From Anianibacter sp965662745 (GTDB taxonomy: Bacteria; Pseudomonadota; Alphaproteobacteria; Rhodobacterales; Rhodobacteraceae): a stretch of DNA of 64,000 nt. The stretch is from assembly GCA_965662745.1 (NCBI GenBank), contig CBFIJK010000008.1, positions 1-64,000 of the forward strand. The letters are read 5' to 3'. The position numbers were made by a program, and so were the translations under genes. Positions within the stretch are counted from its first letter, which is position 1. Each line of letters begins with the position of its first letter. The notes beneath the pieces are model-generated. The model was given only the letters and a program-made list of their open reading frames with translations. It did no database searches and had not been told where the DNA came from. Below, piece by piece: positions 39,125 through 47,026 of the stretch.

Positions 39125-39957
39125 CCCAGCGCGTCGTCACGGCGGACGGGGTTTCGATTGGCAACGATCTGCCCCTGACGCTGATCGGCGGGCCGTGCCA
39201 GCTTCAAAGCGCGGACCACGCGCAGATGATCGCGGGCACGCTGGCCGAGGCGTGCAATAGCGCTGGCGCCGGGTTCATCTTCAAGGCCAGCTTCGACAAG
39301 GCCAACCGCACGAGCGGCGCGTCCAAGCGCGGGCCGGGTTTGGACGCCGGGCTGGCGATGCTTCAATCGGTGCGGGACATGGGGCTGCCCGTGACCACCG
39401 ATGTGCACGAAGCCGGACACTGCGCAGAGGTGGCCGAGATCGTCAGCGTCCTGCAAATCCCCGCCTTTCTGTGCCGTCAGACGGACCTGCTGATCGCGGC
39501 GGCCCAGACCGGGCGGCCCGTGAACGTCAAGAAAGGCCAATTCTTGGCGCCGTGGGATATGGCCAATGTCGCGCAAAAGCTGGAAGACGCGGGCGCTGCG
39601 GGCATCCTGCTGACCGAGCGCGGCGCGAGCTTTGGTTACAACGCGCTTGTTGCGGATATGCGCAGCCTGCCGATCATGACGCAGACCGGCTGGCCGGTGG
39701 TCATGGACGCGACCCACGCGGTGCAATCGCCAGGCGGCGCGGGGGCCTCGACCGGCGGCGACCGACGCTTTGCCCCGGCCCTTGCGCGCGCGGCGGTCTC
39801 GCAGGGGATTGCGGGCGTGTTTCTTGAAATACACGAGGATCCGGACACCGCGCCGTCAGACGGACCGAACATGATCGCCCTTGTCGAGATGCCCACCCTG
39901 ATCGCCAATTTGATGCGCTTTGACGGGCTGGCCAAAGCCAATCCGATCCGTCTGTGA
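39121..39957 (+). CDS. kdsA: 3-deoxy-8-phosphooctulonate synthase
   Basis: Condenses phosphoenolpyruvate and arabinose-5-phosphate to KDO-8-phosphate, needed for lipopolysaccharide and KDO-rich capsules. The catalytic N-terminal motif GGPCQLQS (residues 23-30) and the later KASFDKANR, GQFLAPWDM, ERGASFGYN and MDATHAVQSPGG blocks are all intact. No in-frame ATG, GTG or TTG exists upstream of the GGPC motif; the first ATG (39226) would remove it. I therefore place the start at CTG 39121, which overlaps the kpsE stop as CTGA; an ATC at 39118 is the alternative. This gives 278 residues (E. coli 284). Confidence 0.88.
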   Translation: MTQRVVTADGVSIGNDLPLTLIGGPCQLQSADHAQMIAGTLAEACNSAGAGFIFKASFDKANRTSGASKRGPGLDAGLAMLQSVRDMGLPVTTDVHEAGHCAEVAEIVSVLQIPAFLCRQTDLLIAAAQTGRPVNVKKGQFLAPWDMANVAQKLEDAGAAGILLTERGASFGYNALVADMRSLPIMTQTGWPVVMDATHAVQSPGGAGASTGGDRRFAPALARAAVSQGIAGVFLEIHEDPDTAPSDGPNMIALVEMPTLIANLMRFDGLAKANPIRL

Positions 39958-39972
39958 CTTTGGCGATTTTTT
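39931..39972 (+). terminator. Intrinsic terminator overlapping the kdsA 3' end
   Basis: GCCAAAG (39931-39937) pairs with CTTTGGC (39958-39964) over a 20-base loop and is followed by GA and six T residues (39967-39972). The 5' arm lies inside the kdsA coding sequence. It separates the capsule/KDO operon from tRNA-Gln. Confidence 0.55.
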
Positions 39973-39986
39973 ATCAGGCTCGGGAC

Positions 39987-40015
39987 TTGCGATCAGGCGA
40001 ATCCCGGCGTATCTA
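39987..40015 (+). promoter_or_regulatory. Predicted tRNA-Gln promoter
   Basis: TTGCGA (39987-39992) and TATCTA (40010-40015) with 17 bases between, followed by a GC-rich discriminator (GCGCGCC). The tRNA starts 13 bases after the -10 box. GC-rich discriminators of this kind occur at stringently controlled stable-RNA promoters. Confidence 0.55.
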
Positions 40016-40027
40016 GCGCGCCACTGT

Positions 40028-40102
40028 TGGGGTGTAGCCAAGTGGTAAGGCATCGGTTTTTGGTACCGTGTATCGTAGGTTCGAATCCTACCACCCCAGC
40101 CA
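40028..40102 (+). tRNA. tRNA-Gln (anticodon TTG)
   Basis: Full cloverleaf: acceptor TGGGGTG (40028-40034) pairs with CACCCCA (40092-40098), D arm GCC...GGC, anticodon loop TTTTGGT with anticodon TTG at 40060-40062, T arm GTAGG-TTCGAAT-CCTAC, then discriminator G and a genomically encoded CCA. The top pair of the anticodon stem is a T-T mismatch (40053/40069). Reads CAA codons. Confidence 0.95.
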
Positions 40103-40136
40103 CTTTCCTTCGACATTCACAAACGGCTGCACCCTG

Positions 40137-41075
40137 ATGCGTGTGTTCTTGTTCGGCGCATCCGGCAGTATTGGCCGCGCGGCCTTGCAGGCACTGAGTG
40201 AGGACGGGCATGAGGTGTGTTGTCCCCTTCGCCGCGCCGATCCCGAAATCGGCGGCGTTGTTCTCGACCTCTCCGATGGCGCAGCTGTGGCTCAGTTCTT
40301 GAAGGGCCAGCCCCCGTTCGACGCCGTTCTGTCCTGCGTCGCCTCACGGAACGGCAGCCCTGTCGATGCCTGGGCGGTGGATCACGACCTGAATCTGCGC
40401 ATTCTGAACACCGCGAAGGAAGCTGGCATCAACCGTTTCGTCCTGCTTTCAGCGATCTGTGTGCAGCAGCCTGAACTTGCGTTCCAGAACGCCAAGCTTG
40501 CGTTCGAGGATAAGCTCCGCACCTCAGGTCTCGACTGGACCATCGTGCGCCCGACCGCCTTCTTCAAATCCCTATCGGGGCAGATCGAGCGGGTGAAGGC
40601 GGGCAAGCCGTTCCTTGTGTTCGGTGATGGAGAGTTGACGCGCTGCAAGCCGATCAGCGACGCGGATCTTGGCCGCTATCTGTCGCGCTGCCTGACCGAT
40701 CCAGACACTTCCGGGCGTATCCTTCCCATCGGTGGGCCCGGCCCTGCGCTCAGCCCTCTCGATCAAGGGCGCCTTCTCTTTCGGCTTTTGGACAAGGCGC
40801 CAGAATTCAAGCGTGTTCCCGTCGCCGTCATGGACGCGATCATTGGCACGCTGTCCCTTGCCGGGCGCGTCATTCCGAAGCTGAAGGCCAAGGCGGAACT
40901 CGCACGGATCGGACGCTATTACGCCACGCATTCCATGCTGGTCTGGGACGAGGACGCGAAGCGCTATGATGCCGATGCGACGCCATCCTTCGGGACCGAA
41001 ACGCTGGAAGATCACTACCGCGCCGTGCTGGCCGGAGAGCGCAAGACAAACCTCGGCGAACACGCGGTCTTCTAG
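40137..41075 (+). CDS. bciA: Divinyl chlorophyllide a 8-vinyl-reductase-like protein (BciA type)
   Basis: A 312-residue atypical SDR/NmrA-like NADPH enzyme. GASGSIGRAA at residues 6-15 is the cofactor loop. The middle (IVRPTAFFKSLSGQ, FLVFGDGELTRCKPISDADLG) and C-terminus (ARIGRYYATHSMLV, TLEDHY, LGEHAVF) closely resemble BciA, which reduces the C8 vinyl group in bacteriochlorophyll synthesis. If correct, the strain or its ancestors made bacteriochlorophyll a; no other photosynthesis gene is in the window. BciA genes often lie outside the photosynthesis cluster. It is convergent with an EamA transporter, overlapping it by four bases. Confidence 0.78.
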   Translation: MRVFLFGASGSIGRAALQALSEDGHEVCCPLRRADPEIGGVVLDLSDGAAVAQFLKGQPPFDAVLSCVASRNGSPVDAWAVDHDLNLRILNTAKEAGINRFVLLSAICVQQPELAFQNAKLAFEDKLRTSGLDWTIVRPTAFFKSLSGQIERVKAGKPFLVFGDGELTRCKPISDADLGRYLSRCLTDPDTSGRILPIGGPGPALSPLDQGRLLFRLLDKAPEFKRVPVAVMDAIIGTLSLAGRVIPKLKAKAELARIGRYYATHSMLVWDEDAKRYDADATPSFGTETLEDHYRAVLAGERKTNLGEHAVF

Positions 41076-41965
41076 GCGCTTTCATCCTTCAAGAGCAGGA
41101 GGAGCGCAATAATGGTCGCTGCAACGCCCACAAGGACCACAGCGCGTGGCACCCCGTTGCCCAGCGCGATTTCCCACAGGATCACCCAGCTTGGCGTCAG
41201 ATAGGTGTAGGCCATGACCTTGGCCGACGGCAGGCGCTGCGCCGAGAATTGCAACAGCGTGAAGGTGATCGCGCTGGCGAAGACCGCCGTGTAGACGATC
41301 GCGATCCAAGCAATGGCGGGCAGCGTCAGCCAGTCGGTCTCGATGACGGTGCGACCGCCAAAGAGCAACATCGCGACGATGCCCCCAAGCAGCACGTAGA
41401 ACACCATGACGATGCCCGGCTCTCCGCGGTTGAGTTTGCGTAGAAGCGGCACATAGACGGCATGGGCGACGCAGCCAATGAAATAGATCAGCTCTCCACG
41501 CCCGATGTCGAGCGCCAGCAGCGCACCGAGATCACCGCGAAAGATCACCCAAAGCGCCCCCGTCGCGCCGACCGCCAAGGCAAACGCCATGCGCGCGGTG
41601 GTCACCTGGCGCAGCAGGAACCAGCCGAAGACGCCGGTCAGGATCGGGGTCAGGGTAAACACGGCCGAGGCCGAAACCGGCGCCGCCGTCTTAAGCCCCT
41701 CGAACATGAGGATGAAGTAGGACGCGAAGACCGCGCCGAGAACCAAGTAACGCCAAACCGCAACGGGGCGCTTTGACAGATGCCCGCCCGCCTTTGCGAC
41801 CAGCCCGATCAGCCCGGCCGCGATGATGAAGCGCACGGTGTTGAGCGCGGTTGGCGCGATTTCGTTCGCGGCCATGGACCCCAGGCTGAACGATCCGGCC
41901 ACAAGCGCCGAGAAGGTCAGCATTGCCAGATGTCCCTGCGCGCCGGGCGAGAGCGCCCGGATCAT
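41072..41965 (-). CDS. EamA/DMT-family transporter
   Basis: A 297-residue drug/metabolite transporter with about ten hydrophobic helices in two EamA repeats (the second contains the typical PSAKVMAYTYLTPSWVIL). DMT proteins export amino acids, purines or other small metabolites; the substrate is unknown. The ATG at 41965 overlaps the stop of the LysR gene by four bases (ATGA), so the two form an operon in which the regulator may control the transporter. Confidence 0.83.
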   Translation of the reverse strand: MIRALSPGAQGHLAMLTFSALVAGSFSLGSMAANEIAPTALNTVRFIIAAGLIGLVAKAGGHLSKRPVAVWRYLVLGAVFASYFILMFEGLKTAAPVSASAVFTLTPILTGVFGWFLLRQVTTARMAFALAVGATGALWVIFRGDLGALLALDIGRGELIYFIGCVAHAVYVPLLRKLNRGEPGIVMVFYVLLGGIVAMLLFGGRTVIETDWLTLPAIAWIAIVYTAVFASAITFTLLQFSAQRLPSAKVMAYTYLTPSWVILWEIALGNGVPRAVVLVGVAATIIALLLLLKDESA

Positions 41966-42840
41966 ACGCCCGGCCAGGACTTTGCCTCGTCCTTGAGAAA
42001 CCTCGTAAAGCTTTGCACTTTCGCGGTGCGGTGCAGATCGACATGGGTCACGAGCCACAGATCGGCACCAAAACTCGCCTGCGGCGGGATCATCTCGACA
42101 AGGCCGGGGGCATTCTCCGCCTCCCATGTCGGGAAGAATCCGATGCCCGCACCCGCGATCACGGCGCGTTTGACATGAGTCTGCGATGTGGCGCGAAAGG
42201 TCACGGCGCTGCGCGGCACATTCTCGGCCAGCCACCTTTCCCACGGCGCGCGGCTGGTTTCGCTGTCATGGGCAACGAAGCGATGCGCGGCGTAGTCGCC
42301 GTTCACGATTGGACCCATATCGTCAACATAGGATTGCGCGGCATAGAAGGTGCCCGATTGGTGAATGAATTTCTGCACCACGTTGTCGGGATCGTCGGGT
42401 GTCATGCCTGCGCGGATCGCCACATGCGCCTCGCCGTATTCGAGGCGCAGCACCCGTTCATCAGTGAGAAACCGGATCGTCAGGCCGGGATGACGCTGCT
42501 GGAAGCGGATCAGCGAGGGCGTCATCAAGGACGCGATTTCAGGCAGCGTGGTGACGATCAACTCGCCCGACACTTCTTCGCCCTGCCCCTTGATGCGGTT
42601 GGCAAGCTGGGTGAACTGTTCATCCGTGGCCTGCGCGACCTGCAACAGATCGCGTCCCGCTTCGGTCGCCGTGTAGCCGCGCGCATGGCGCTGAAACAGC
42701 TTTGTTCCGATCCGCGCCTCTAGCGCATCGACATGGCGGATGACCGTCGCATGATGCACGCCAAGCGCTTCGGCGGCGCCCGACACGGTGCCAAGGCGCG
42801 CAACCTGATATGCGGTCCGGATTTCGTCCCATGTGTCCAA
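41962..42840 (-). CDS. LysR-family transcriptional regulator
   Basis: A 292-residue LysR-type regulator with an N-terminal winged helix (AYQVARLGTVSGAAEALGVHHATVIRHVDALE) and a type-2 periplasmic-binding-like effector domain. The start is a TTG at 42840 preceded by AAGGAG; the upstream open frame to 43059 is antisense to the DoxX gene and lacks homology. The helix-turn-helix begins close to residue 5, typical of family length. It is translationally coupled to the EamA transporter. Confidence 0.82.
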   Translation of the reverse strand: MDTWDEIRTAYQVARLGTVSGAAEALGVHHATVIRHVDALEARIGTKLFQRHARGYTATEAGRDLLQVAQATDEQFTQLANRIKGQGEEVSGELIVTTLPEIASLMTPSLIRFQQRHPGLTIRFLTDERVLRLEYGEAHVAIRAGMTPDDPDNVVQKFIHQSGTFYAAQSYVDDMGPIVNGDYAAHRFVAHDSETSRAPWERWLAENVPRSAVTFRATSQTHVKRAVIAGAGIGFFPTWEAENAPGLVEMIPPQASFGADLWLVTHVDLHRTAKVQSFTRFLKDEAKSWPGV

Positions 42841-42947
42841 CGGCCGCTCGCTCCTTGTGGTGAACCGGGGGTGAAGGTGGCAAGTTTCGCGGATGGGGGC
42901 AATGGGGACCGGCCTTGTCTCACGGGGCTGTGCGCTATCTGTGCCGT

Positions 42948-43307
42948 ATGGAAAAGACCCTAATGACAGCCCTACGCGCCGGATTGACGCTCGCATTTCT
43001 CTGGTTCGGCCTGACAAAGTTGCTGGGCACGCCCAGCGCCGTCGCGCTTTACGACGCACTCGGGTATGGGCAAGGCATGCGCTACGTCACGGGAAGCGCC
43101 GAGACTCTGGGCGCCGTGCTGCTCTGGGTACCGGGTCTGCAAGGGATCGCCGCGCTGATCCTGACCGGGACAATGATCGTCGGTCTGAGCGCGAAGTTGG
43201 TGATCGTCGGCGGCGCGGTCTGGCACCTCGTCCTGCTGCTGATCGGTTCGGCGCTCGCTGCCTTCCTCTACCGAAGCCAGATCATGGGCTACCTTTCAAG
43301 GGCGTGA
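42948..43307 (+). CDS. DoxX-like four-helix membrane protein
   Basis: A 119-residue protein with four hydrophobic segments (about 8-25, 45-62, 68-87, 92-112) and an early FLWFGLTKLLG motif resembling DoxX/SURF4-family proteins. Function unknown; relatives are linked to quinone or redox chemistry. It starts at ATG 42948, divergent from the LysR gene with 107 bases between. The following gene is 69 bases downstream. Confidence 0.6.
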   Translation: MEKTLMTALRAGLTLAFLWFGLTKLLGTPSAVALYDALGYGQGMRYVTGSAETLGAVLLWVPGLQGIAALILTGTMIVGLSAKLVIVGGAVWHLVLLLIGSALAAFLYRSQIMGYLSRA

Positions 43308-43376
43308 CCGGCCTGCCCGCTTGTGGTCTTGTCGAACCATATTGACCGGCGAGGGTCCGAGGCGGATGCTCGGCCC

Positions 43377-43889
43377 ATGAAAATCATTGAGAACACGCCG
43401 GATCGTCTTGTGGCCGAAGATGCCCCCTGGGGTATTGGGATCGGCCTGATCTTCTTCGTTCTCTGTTTCGTCGGCATCGGACTGTTCCTTTTGTCCGAAG
43501 GGGTATGGGCCGGATTGATCTTCATGTTCGTCGGCGGCGGGCTTGGGCTTGGCGGGTTCTGGGCCTTCGTGCGCCGGGTGCAGGTAATCTTCGACGAGCC
43601 GTCGGGCATGGTGATCCTGCGGCGGCAGTCGATCTTCGACAAATCCGAGGAACGCCATCCGCTTGCCAAACTCTTGCGGGCCGAGATCGAAGCCAGCGCC
43701 GGGCGGGACAGTGACGGCAACCGCACCACGACCCAGAGGATCCTCTTCGTCTTCGACGAGGGCCACCTGCCCCTGACCGAGACCTATTCCAACGCGTCCG
43801 GTCAGCTTCATGTCGCGCGGCAGATCAACGAATGGCTCGCGGCGCGGCGCACCCCGCCGGGACTTGACTCGACCCCACGCAGCGCGTAA
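43377..43889 (+). CDS. Hypothetical membrane protein
   Basis: A 170-residue protein I do not recognise. Two hydrophobic helices near residues 20-65 (FFVLCFVGIGLFLLSEG, FMFVGGGLGLGGFWAF) are followed by a soluble C-terminal part with beta-like segments (VQVIFDEPSGMVILRRQS, ILFVFDEGHLPLTE). The layout suggests a small anchored domain facing the cytoplasm or periplasm. ATG at 43377 follows GGCGGATG-type context. It may be in one transcript with the DoxX-like gene. 162 bases of apparently empty DNA precede ffh. Confidence 0.6.
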   Translation: MKIIENTPDRLVAEDAPWGIGIGLIFFVLCFVGIGLFLLSEGVWAGLIFMFVGGGLGLGGFWAFVRRVQVIFDEPSGMVILRRQSIFDKSEERHPLAKLLRAEIEASAGRDSDGNRTTTQRILFVFDEGHLPLTETYSNASGQLHVARQINEWLAARRTPPGLDSTPRSA

Positions 43890-44051
43890 CCCGCCCCCAC
43901 CCCGGAACCCTTCTGCAGGCTTCCGGTCCCATGGGCTATGTCCCGGGATCGACACCCGTCAGCGAGTATTCGCCCGCGGGTGCCGTTGGTGTTTGAGCGA
44001 TCGGCCCTTATCTGAGGCCGGTGAACGGGAAACGGGCGAAGGAGCCGCGAG

Positions 44052-45545
44052 ATGTTCGAGAACCTTTCAGAACGCCTCTCAGGCGTCTTCGACCGGCTGA
44101 CCAAGCAGGGCGCGCTGTCCGAAGAGGACGTGAAGACGGCCCTTCGCGAAGTGCGTGTCGCATTGTTGGAAGCCGACGTTTCGCTGCCCGTCGCGCGCGA
44201 TTTCGTCAAGGCCGTGCAGGACAAGGCGACCGGGCAAGCGGTGACCAAATCGGTCACGCCCGGCCAACAGGTCGTCAAGATCGTCCATGACGAGCTTGTC
44301 GCCGTTCTGGCCGGTGACGGCGAAGAGATCGGCACGCTCAAGATCGACAACCCGCCTGCGCCGATCCTGATGGTCGGCCTGCAGGGGTCGGGCAAGACGA
44401 CAACAACCGCGAAACTTGCCCGCCGCCTGAAAGAGGTGAACGGCAAACGCGTGCTCATGGCCTCTCTCGACACGCAGCGCCCTGCCGCAATGGAACAGCT
44501 TGCCGTTCTGGGCCAGCAGATCGGTGTCGACACGCTGCCCATCGTGCCAGGCCAATCGGCCAAGGATATCGCCAAGCGCGCCAAGCAGCAGGCGGCGATG
44601 GGCGGGTATGATGTCTTCATGCTCGACACCGCCGGGCGCCTGTCCATCGACGACGCGCTTATGTCCGAAGTCGAGGCGGTGCGCGACATCGCTTCCCCGC
44701 GAGAGACGCTGCTGGTCGTCGACGGTCTGACCGGCCAGGACGCCGTGACCACGGCCGAGAATTTCGACGGACGCATCGGCATTTCCGGCGTCGTCCTGAC
44801 CCGGATGGATGGCGACGGGCGCGGCGGCGCGGCGCTGTCGATGCGCGCAGTCACCGGCAAGCCAATCAAGTTCGTCGGCCTTGGCGAGAAGATGGACGCG
44901 CTGGAAGAATTCCACGCCGAGCGTATCGCAGGCCGTATTCTTGGCATGGGCGACATCGTTTCGCTTGTAGAGAAAGCCCAGCAGACCATCGAGGCCGAAC
45001 AGGCCGAGCGCATGATGAAGCGCTTCCAGAAGGGTCAGTTCAACATGAACGACCTGCGGATGCAGCTTGAACAGATGCTCAAGATGGGCGGCATGGAAAG
45101 CATCATGGGCATGATGCCGGGCATGGGAAAAATGTCCAAGCAGATGTCCGATGCGGGCTTTGACGACACCATCATCCGCCGCCAGATCGCTCTGATCCAG
45201 TCGATGACCAAGAAGGAACGCGCGAACCCGCAAATCCTTCAGGCCAGCCGCAAGAAGCGGATCGCAGCAGGCGCGGGGCTTGAGGTGAGCGAGCTGAACA
45301 AGCTTTTGAAGATGCACCGGCAGATGTCGGACATGATGAAAAAGCTCGGCAAAGGCAAAGGCGGCATGCTGAAACAGGCCATGAAGGGCATGTTCGGCAA
45401 GGGCGGCGGCATGCCGTCCCAGGCGGAAATGGAAGCGGCCCAGAAACAGATGGGCGCGCAAGGCGGCCTGCCCCCCGGCTTTCCGGGCATGGGCGGCGGC
45501 GCGGGTCTGCCGCAGGGCCTGTCGGGCTTCGGGAAGAAGAAATGA
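44052..45545 (+). CDS. ffh: Signal recognition particle protein Ffh (SRP54)
   Basis: GTPase that recognises signal sequences and delivers ribosomes to FtsY. The 497 residues comprise the N domain, G domain (P-loop GLQGSGKTT near 109, DTAGR, TRMDGDGRGG) and a Met-rich M domain (MGGMESIMGMMPGMGK). The C-terminus is a Gly/Met-rich tail longer than E. coli Ffh (453). It starts the operon ffh-GNAT-aroQ-rpsP, with a four-base overlap with the GNAT gene. Confidence 0.97.
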   Translation: MFENLSERLSGVFDRLTKQGALSEEDVKTALREVRVALLEADVSLPVARDFVKAVQDKATGQAVTKSVTPGQQVVKIVHDELVAVLAGDGEEIGTLKIDNPPAPILMVGLQGSGKTTTTAKLARRLKEVNGKRVLMASLDTQRPAAMEQLAVLGQQIGVDTLPIVPGQSAKDIAKRAKQQAAMGGYDVFMLDTAGRLSIDDALMSEVEAVRDIASPRETLLVVDGLTGQDAVTTAENFDGRIGISGVVLTRMDGDGRGGAALSMRAVTGKPIKFVGLGEKMDALEEFHAERIAGRILGMGDIVSLVEKAQQTIEAEQAERMMKRFQKGQFNMNDLRMQLEQMLKMGGMESIMGMMPGMGKMSKQMSDAGFDDTIIRRQIALIQSMTKKERANPQILQASRKKRIAAGAGLEVSELNKLLKMHRQMSDMMKKLGKGKGGMLKQAMKGMFGKGGGMPSQAEMEAAQKQMGAQGGLPPGFPGMGGGAGLPQGLSGFGKKK

Positions 45546-46081
45546 CAACGCCGGTTCTGCATACGGCACGGCTTGTGCTGCGAAAGCCCGACGCGCGGGA
45601 TGCAAAGTCGGCTGTGCGCTTTTTCGCGTCCGATCGCGCCAAGCACATCAACGAGTATACCGAAGGCCAGGCGTGGCGCGCCTTTGCCGCCGAGATCGGT
45701 CATTGGGAGATCAAGGGCTTCGGCATGTTCACCGTTTGCCTGCGCGATGATCTGGATACCGCGCTTGGCCTTGTCGGCCCATGGCACCCGCCCGACTGGC
45801 CCGAGACAGAAATCGGCTGGCTGCTGTTCGAAGGCTCCGAGGGCAAGGGCATCGCGCAAGAGGCTGCTGCCGCCTGCTTGCGCTATGCTTTCCGGGATCT
45901 CTGCTGGGATCAGGCCGTCAGCTATATCGACCCCGAAAATGCCCGGTCCATCGCGCTGGCTGAACGGCTGGGCGCGGTGCGCGACGATGCCTGCGCGCGT
46001 CCCCATCCGGACGATCTTGTCTACCGCCACGCCCCCGCGCTCTGGCGCGAGCCCATCGCAGCCAAGGAGGCCACGGCATGA
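45542..46081 (+). CDS. GNAT-family N-acetyltransferase
   Basis: A 179-residue acetyltransferase similar to RimJ/RimL-type (TARLVLRKPDARDA N-terminus, EIGWLLFEGSEGKGIAQEAAAACLRYAF acetyl-CoA segment with the Q/RxxGxG-like site GSEGKGIA, and YIDPENARSIALAERLGA). The protein or small-molecule target is unknown. Inserted between ffh and aroQ and overlapping both by four bases, so it is expressed with the SRP/ribosome genes. Confidence 0.85.
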   Translation: MTTPVLHTARLVLRKPDARDAKSAVRFFASDRAKHINEYTEGQAWRAFAAEIGHWEIKGFGMFTVCLRDDLDTALGLVGPWHPPDWPETEIGWLLFEGSEGKGIAQEAAAACLRYAFRDLCWDQAVSYIDPENARSIALAERLGAVRDDACARPHPDDLVYRHAPALWREPIAAKEATA

Positions 46082-46374
46082 GCGACATCGCCGCGCGCGC
46101 AAGCGAACTTTTGGCCGGCCACCGCGACAGCATCGACCGGCTGGACGCGATCCTCGTCTACACGCTGGCCGAGCGGTTCAAACACACGAAAGCGGTTGGG
46201 CGGCTCAAGGCCGTGCACGACCTGCCACCCAGCGATCCGGACCGGGAAACCAAGCAGATCGAACGGCTTGAATGGCTGTCGAAAGAGGCCGATCTCGACC
46301 CGGAATTTGCCAAGAAATTCCTGACCTTCATCATCTCGGAGGTCATCCAGCACCACAAGAAACTTCAGGAATGA
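46078..46374 (+). CDS. aroQ: Chorismate mutase (AroQ type)
   Basis: A 98-residue all-helical chorismate mutase that converts chorismate to prephenate for phenylalanine/tyrosine synthesis. The first helix has RDSIDRLDAILVYTLAERF with the conserved Arg and Lys/Arg contacts, then KAVGRLK and the C-terminal helix FLTFIISEVIQHHKK. It overlaps the GNAT gene by four bases and precedes rpsP. Confidence 0.9.
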   Translation: MSDIAARASELLAGHRDSIDRLDAILVYTLAERFKHTKAVGRLKAVHDLPPSDPDRETKQIERLEWLSKEADLDPEFAKKFLTFIISEVIQHHKKLQE

Positions 46375-46419
46375 CGGGGTCTGCCCCGACAAAAAGCCAA
46401 ATCTAAAGGAGACACTCAC

Positions 46420-46818
46420 ATGGCTATGAAAATTCGCCTCGCCCGCGGCGGTTCCAAGAAACGCCCCTTCTACTCGATCGTCGCATCCGACTCGCGCATG
46501 CCGCGCGATGGCCGCTTCATCGAGAAGCTGGGCACCTACAACCCGCTTCTGCCGAAGGATTCCGAGGACCGCGTGAAGATGGATGTCGAGCGCGTTCAAT
46601 ACTGGCTTGGTGAAGGCGCACAGCCCACCGACCGGATCCAGCGCATGCTCGAAGCCGCCGGCGTTGTTGAGAAGAAAGAGCGCAACAACCCCAAGAAGGC
46701 CGAGCCCGGCACGAAGGCCAAAGAGCGCGTGCAGGAAAAGGCCGACAAGGCCGCCGCTGCCGCAGAGGCTGCAGCCGCCCCCGCAGAAGAGCCTGCGGCG
46801 GAAGAGACCGCAGAATAA
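46420..46818 (+). CDS. rpsP: Small ribosomal subunit protein S16, C-terminally extended
   Basis: The first ~80 residues are canonical S16 (MAMKIRLARGGSKKRPFYSIV, RDGRFIEKLGTYNP), a 30S protein that binds 16S rRNA. It is 132 residues long against 82 in E. coli; the extra ~45 residues are an Ala/Glu/Lys-rich tail (AAAAEAAAAPAEEPAAEE). The start follows TAAAGGAG. A strong terminator sits 10 bases after the stop, so rpsP ends the ffh transcript unless read-through occurs. Confidence 0.96.
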   Translation: MAMKIRLARGGSKKRPFYSIVASDSRMPRDGRFIEKLGTYNPLLPKDSEDRVKMDVERVQYWLGEGAQPTDRIQRMLEAAGVVEKKERNNPKKAEPGTKAKERVQEKADKAAAAAEAAAAPAEEPAAEETAE

Positions 46819-46828
46819 GCACCACATG

Positions 46829-46865
46829 GACGCCCGCCCGATCACAGGCGGGCGTCTTTGCTTTT
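46829..46865 (+). terminator. Intrinsic terminator after rpsP
   Basis: GACGCCCGCC (46829-46838) pairs perfectly with GGCGGGCGTC (46847-46856), eight-base loop, then TTTGCTTTT. The T-rich tail directly precedes the ATG of the next small gene. Confidence 0.85.
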
Positions 46866-46866
46866 C

Positions 46867-47010
46867 ATGATCCGCCGCCTCTTCATCACCGCCCTTCTGT
46901 GCGGCGTTTGTTATCTCGCCGGGATGTCGGCAGAGCGGCGTCAGCAGCAGCTGACCTGCCAAGACTGGGGCGGCGAGTGGATGGCGCGCGGCTATTGTTC
47001 CGTGAACTGA
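46867..47010 (+). CDS. Small predicted signal-anchored protein with three or more cysteines
   Basis: A 47-residue ORF starting MIRRLFITALLCGVCYLAG, a basic start and hydrophobic helix, then a short outer part TCQDWGGEWMARGYCSVN. The TC..DWGGxW..GYC pattern has two cysteines suited to a disulfide outside the membrane; two further cysteines lie in the helix. I do not recognise a named family. It starts two bases after the terminator tail, so its promoter would need to lie in the terminator region, or it is expressed by read-through. Coding by codon pattern and Trp/Cys content. Confidence 0.6.
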   Translation: MIRRLFITALLCGVCYLAGMSAERRQQQLTCQDWGGEWMARGYCSVN

Positions 47011-47026
47011 TCACCTAGGGTTCGGC

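Noticed and set aside
39226..39957. kdsA starting at the first ATG
   Set aside because: It would delete the GGPC substrate-binding motif that the rest of the protein requires.
42841..43059. N-terminal extension of the LysR gene
   Set aside because: No family similarity and overlaps the divergent DoxX-like gene; TTG with AAGGAG at 42840 fits LysR length.
43890..44051. Possible SRP RNA (ffs) next to ffh
   Set aside because: The conserved GGAAGGNAGCA loop and pairing arms are not found; no other RNA signature seen.
44079..45605. 508-codon open frame on the minus strand
   Set aside because: Antisense to ffh, rich in Leu/His/Ala with no domain.
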